DNA of 36,136 nucleotides, taken from positions 1 to 36,136 of the forward strand of contig NZ_LIRK01000097.1 in the NCBI RefSeq assembly GCF_001419765.1, in the 5' to 3' direction. The notes under the pieces were generated by a model that was given only the letters and a program-made list of their open reading frames with translations, was not told the DNA's origin and searched no databases. The position numbers and the translations under genes are program-made. This document shows, in pieces, positions 34,720-36,136 of this stretch. Source of the DNA: Streptomyces torulosus. GTDB lineage: Bacteria > Actinomycetota > Actinomycetes > Streptomycetales > Streptomycetaceae. Every line of letters starts with the position of its first letter. Position 1 is the first letter of the stretch.

Positions 34720-34765
34720 CGGGAGTACGAGGCGGCGCCGGGTGTGGGCGACGGTGATCAGCCCG

Positions 34766-34800
34766 GCCCAGCCACGCCGGCGGTGTCGGCGTGGCTGGGC
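34766..34800 (+). terminator. Strong hairpin terminator after the binding protein
   Basis: Perfect 14-base arms (GCCCAGCCACGCCG and its complement) enclose a seven-base loop, 46 bases after the stop codon. There is no T-run, as usual for Streptomyces terminators. Confidence 0.75.
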
Positions 34801-35163
34801 TTCCGGCGGGGCCGGCCGGGTGTCCGCCTCATCAAGCCGGAGGTGTGCTCCAGGCCGAAGCGACGGAGGAACGCACGGTGTCCAGCGGCACGGCCCGGGA
34901 GGTGCGGCCCGTTTCCGGGGCGCGGCGAAGGAGCACGGCCGACCCGGCACGGACTGCCCCTTGCCGTCGGTGTTTTGTCCGTAAGTCCGGCAGAACAGCC
35001 GGTCCCGCCCTGCCGGGACATCGGGGCGGGGCCGGCTGCTCACGTCCGCGGTCGGCGCGCGGTGCACCCGCGCCGACTCCGCCCACGGACGGGTTCGGGT
35101 GAGGGTTCGACAGGCTGAATAGTAGGAAATGTCGGCCTTGCGTGAAGAGGTGAGGGTATCTCG
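34801..35163. other. Intergenic region without a recognisable gene
   Basis: About 360 bases of GC-rich sequence. Frames on both strands lack recognisable domains. The right end supplies the promoter region and a GAGGTGAGGG ribosome-binding-like stretch for the ATPase gene at 35164. Confidence 0.5.
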
Positions 35164-35407
35164 GTGGCCAGTCGGGAAGAAGCGATGGCAGCGCTGTGGG
35201 AGTTCATGCGGATGGCCCTCGCGGAAGGCGGCGGAGTTGCAACCGTCACAGGCCCGCCCGGAGTGGGGAAGACGTACCTGGTCGAACGGTTCGCACGAGA
35301 GGCGCGTGCCGCTGGAGCGGTGGTCCGGGAAGTCGCCGGGGTGTCGGCCGAACAGGATGTATCGCTGGGGCTGGTCAAGAGGTTGTTCGGTGACGACGAG
35401 CTCGTGC
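35164..35407 (+). pseudogene. LAL/LuxR-type ATPase regulator, N-terminal stump cut by IS6
   Basis: From GTG 35164 the frame reads MAALWEFMRMALAEGG, then a Walker A motif in ATVTGPPGVGKTYLVERF, then EVAGVSAEQDVSLGLVKRLFG. This is the start of a large ATP-binding LuxR (LAL) regulator. After about 80 residues the gene enters the IS6 end GGGCGCTGTCACG. The frame stays open through the insertion border into the transposase. The rest of the gene would lie beyond the window, if retained. Confidence 0.75.
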
Positions 35408-36136
35408 GGGCGCTGTCACGTTGGTTGGCCGGGTGGGATGATCTTCTGGTTGATCGTGTTGGAAGGGGCTGTTTCGTGGGGGCCGTGGCTCCGTCGTACA
35501 AGGGTCACCGGTACCCGGTCGAGGTCATCTCCCACTGTGTGTGGCTGTACCACCGTTTCCCGCTCAGCTTCCGCGAGGTCGAGGAGCTGATGCTCGAGCG
35601 CGGGATCGTCGTCTCCTACGAGACGGTGCGCCGCTGGTGCGGCAAGTTCGGGCAGACCTACGCCGATTCGCTGCGCCGCCGCAGGCCCCGGTCTGGTGAC
35701 AAGTGGCACTTGGACGAGGTCTTCATCAAGATCAATGGGGAACAGAAGTATCTGTGGCGGGCTGTCGACCAGGACGGCAACGTCCTGGACATCCTGGTGC
35801 AGGACCGCCGGGACAAGGCCGCGGCCAGGCGCTTCTTGCGCCGCCTGATGAAGAAGACCCGCATGGTGCCGCGGGTGATCGTCACCGACAATCTCCGCTC
35901 CTACGGCGCGGCCCACCGCGAGATCATGCCCTCCGTCGAGCACCGCTCCCACAAGGGGCTGAACAACCGGGCCGAGAACAGCCACCAGCCCACCAGGCAG
36001 CGCGAACGGGCGATGAAGGGCTTCCGCGGCACCGGCACAGCCCAGCGGTTCCTGTCCGCGTTCAGCGGCATCTCACCCCACTTCCGGCCCCGACGCCACC
36101 TGATGACCGCCCCCGACTACCGAGCCGAAATGACCA
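35408..36136 (+). mobile_element. IS6-family insertion sequence, right end outside window
   Basis: The left end GGGCGCTGTCACGTTGG is shared with the degenerate copy at 14508. The element interrupts the ATPase gene and continues past the window edge, so its right inverted repeat and any target duplication cannot be checked here. Confidence 0.8.
35485..36136 (+). CDS. IS6-family transposase (partial at window end)
   Basis: About 217 residues are visible from GTG 35485 (VAPSYKGHRYPVEVISHCVW). IS6 features in order: FPLSFREVEELMLERGIVVS and YETVRRWCGKFGQ, the DNA-binding part; DKWHLDEVFIKINGEQKYLWRAVD, first Asp; VTDNLRSYGAAHREI, second Asp; LNNRAENSHQPTRQRERAMKGF, Glu. The usual length is about 235 residues, so only the last few are missing. 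Unlike the copy at 14573 it has no frameshift. Because the ATPase frame is continuous with it, a fused product could also be made from GTG 35164. Confidence 0.9.
   Translation, partial: MAPSYKGHRYPVEVISHCVWLYHRFPLSFREVEELMLERGIVVSYETVRRWCGKFGQTYADSLRRRRPRSGDKWHLDEVFIKINGEQKYLWRAVDQDGNVLDILVQDRRDKAAARRFLRRLMKKTRMVPRVIVTDNLRSYGAAHREIMPSVEHRSHKGLNNRAENSHQPTRQRERAMKGFRGTGTAQRFLSAFSGISPHFRPRRHLMTAPDYRAEMT

Noticed and set aside
33586..35067. 493-codon minus frame opposite the binding protein
   Set aside because: Antisense shadow; the plus frame has a Tat signal and a binding-protein domain.

Overview
The window is high-GC actinobacterial DNA, most likely from a Streptomyces species. The evidence is the codon bias, GTG starts, twin-arginine signal peptides on secreted glycosidases, PucR, LacI and LAL-type regulators, and Streptomyces-style insertion sequences. 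The density of gene stumps and IS remnants resembles the variable arms of a linear Streptomyces chromosome; that placement is inference.

The intact genes are mainly for uptake and breakdown of fucose- and rhamnose-capped plant glycans. From left to right: (1) 142-6916, minus strand: an operon with a lipoprotein sugar-binding protein, two ABC permeases, a cytoplasmic GH95-like enzyme and a 5'-truncated GH29 fucosidase. (2) 7.8-9.8 kb: a truncated IS5-family transposase abuts the stump of a short-chain dehydrogenase, followed by an intact aldo/keto reductase of the L-fucose dehydrogenase type. (3) 10.5-12.6 kb: a secreted BNR-4 propeller protein resembling GH145/PL42 rhamnose-glucuronate enzymes, then a stray CBM42-like fragment. 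(4) 13.3-18.3 kb: an extracellular intradiol dioxygenase, a junkyard of integrase, IS6, MITE-like, aldehyde dehydrogenase and IS701 remnants, a PucR regulator and an HSL-type esterase. (5) 19.7-24.4 kb: a secreted GH29 fucosidase with beta/gamma-crystallin and ricin-B modules, a back-to-back pair of gene stumps, and a secreted ricin-B/SGNH esterase. (6) 24.5-25.7 kb: integrase, IS5, aldehyde dehydrogenase and MfnB-like remnants. (7) 25.7-34.7 kb: a second operon (two permeases, binding protein, secreted GH78 rhamnosidase) divergent from a LacI regulator, followed by a second secreted binding protein. (8) 35.2 kb to the end: a LAL-type ATPase gene cut by an IS6-family element.

The proposed working model is that secreted GH29, GH78, the BNR-4 protein and the SGNH esterase strip terminal fucose, rhamnose and esters from an arabinogalactan- or pectin-like polymer. 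Two ABC importers (no ATPase encoded here, so a shared MsiK-like ATPase is presumed) bring oligosaccharides in, GH95 acts inside, and the aldo/keto reductase oxidises free L-fucose.

Two regulatory patterns stand out. An 11-bp palindrome, ACATCSGATGT, lies upstream of three separate loci: the first ABC operon, the BNR-4 gene and the secreted fucosidase. A 16-bp LacI-type palindrome close to TGGGCAACGTTTCCCA lies in the divergent promoter region and before the orphan binding protein, with an 11-bp core match just before lacI itself.
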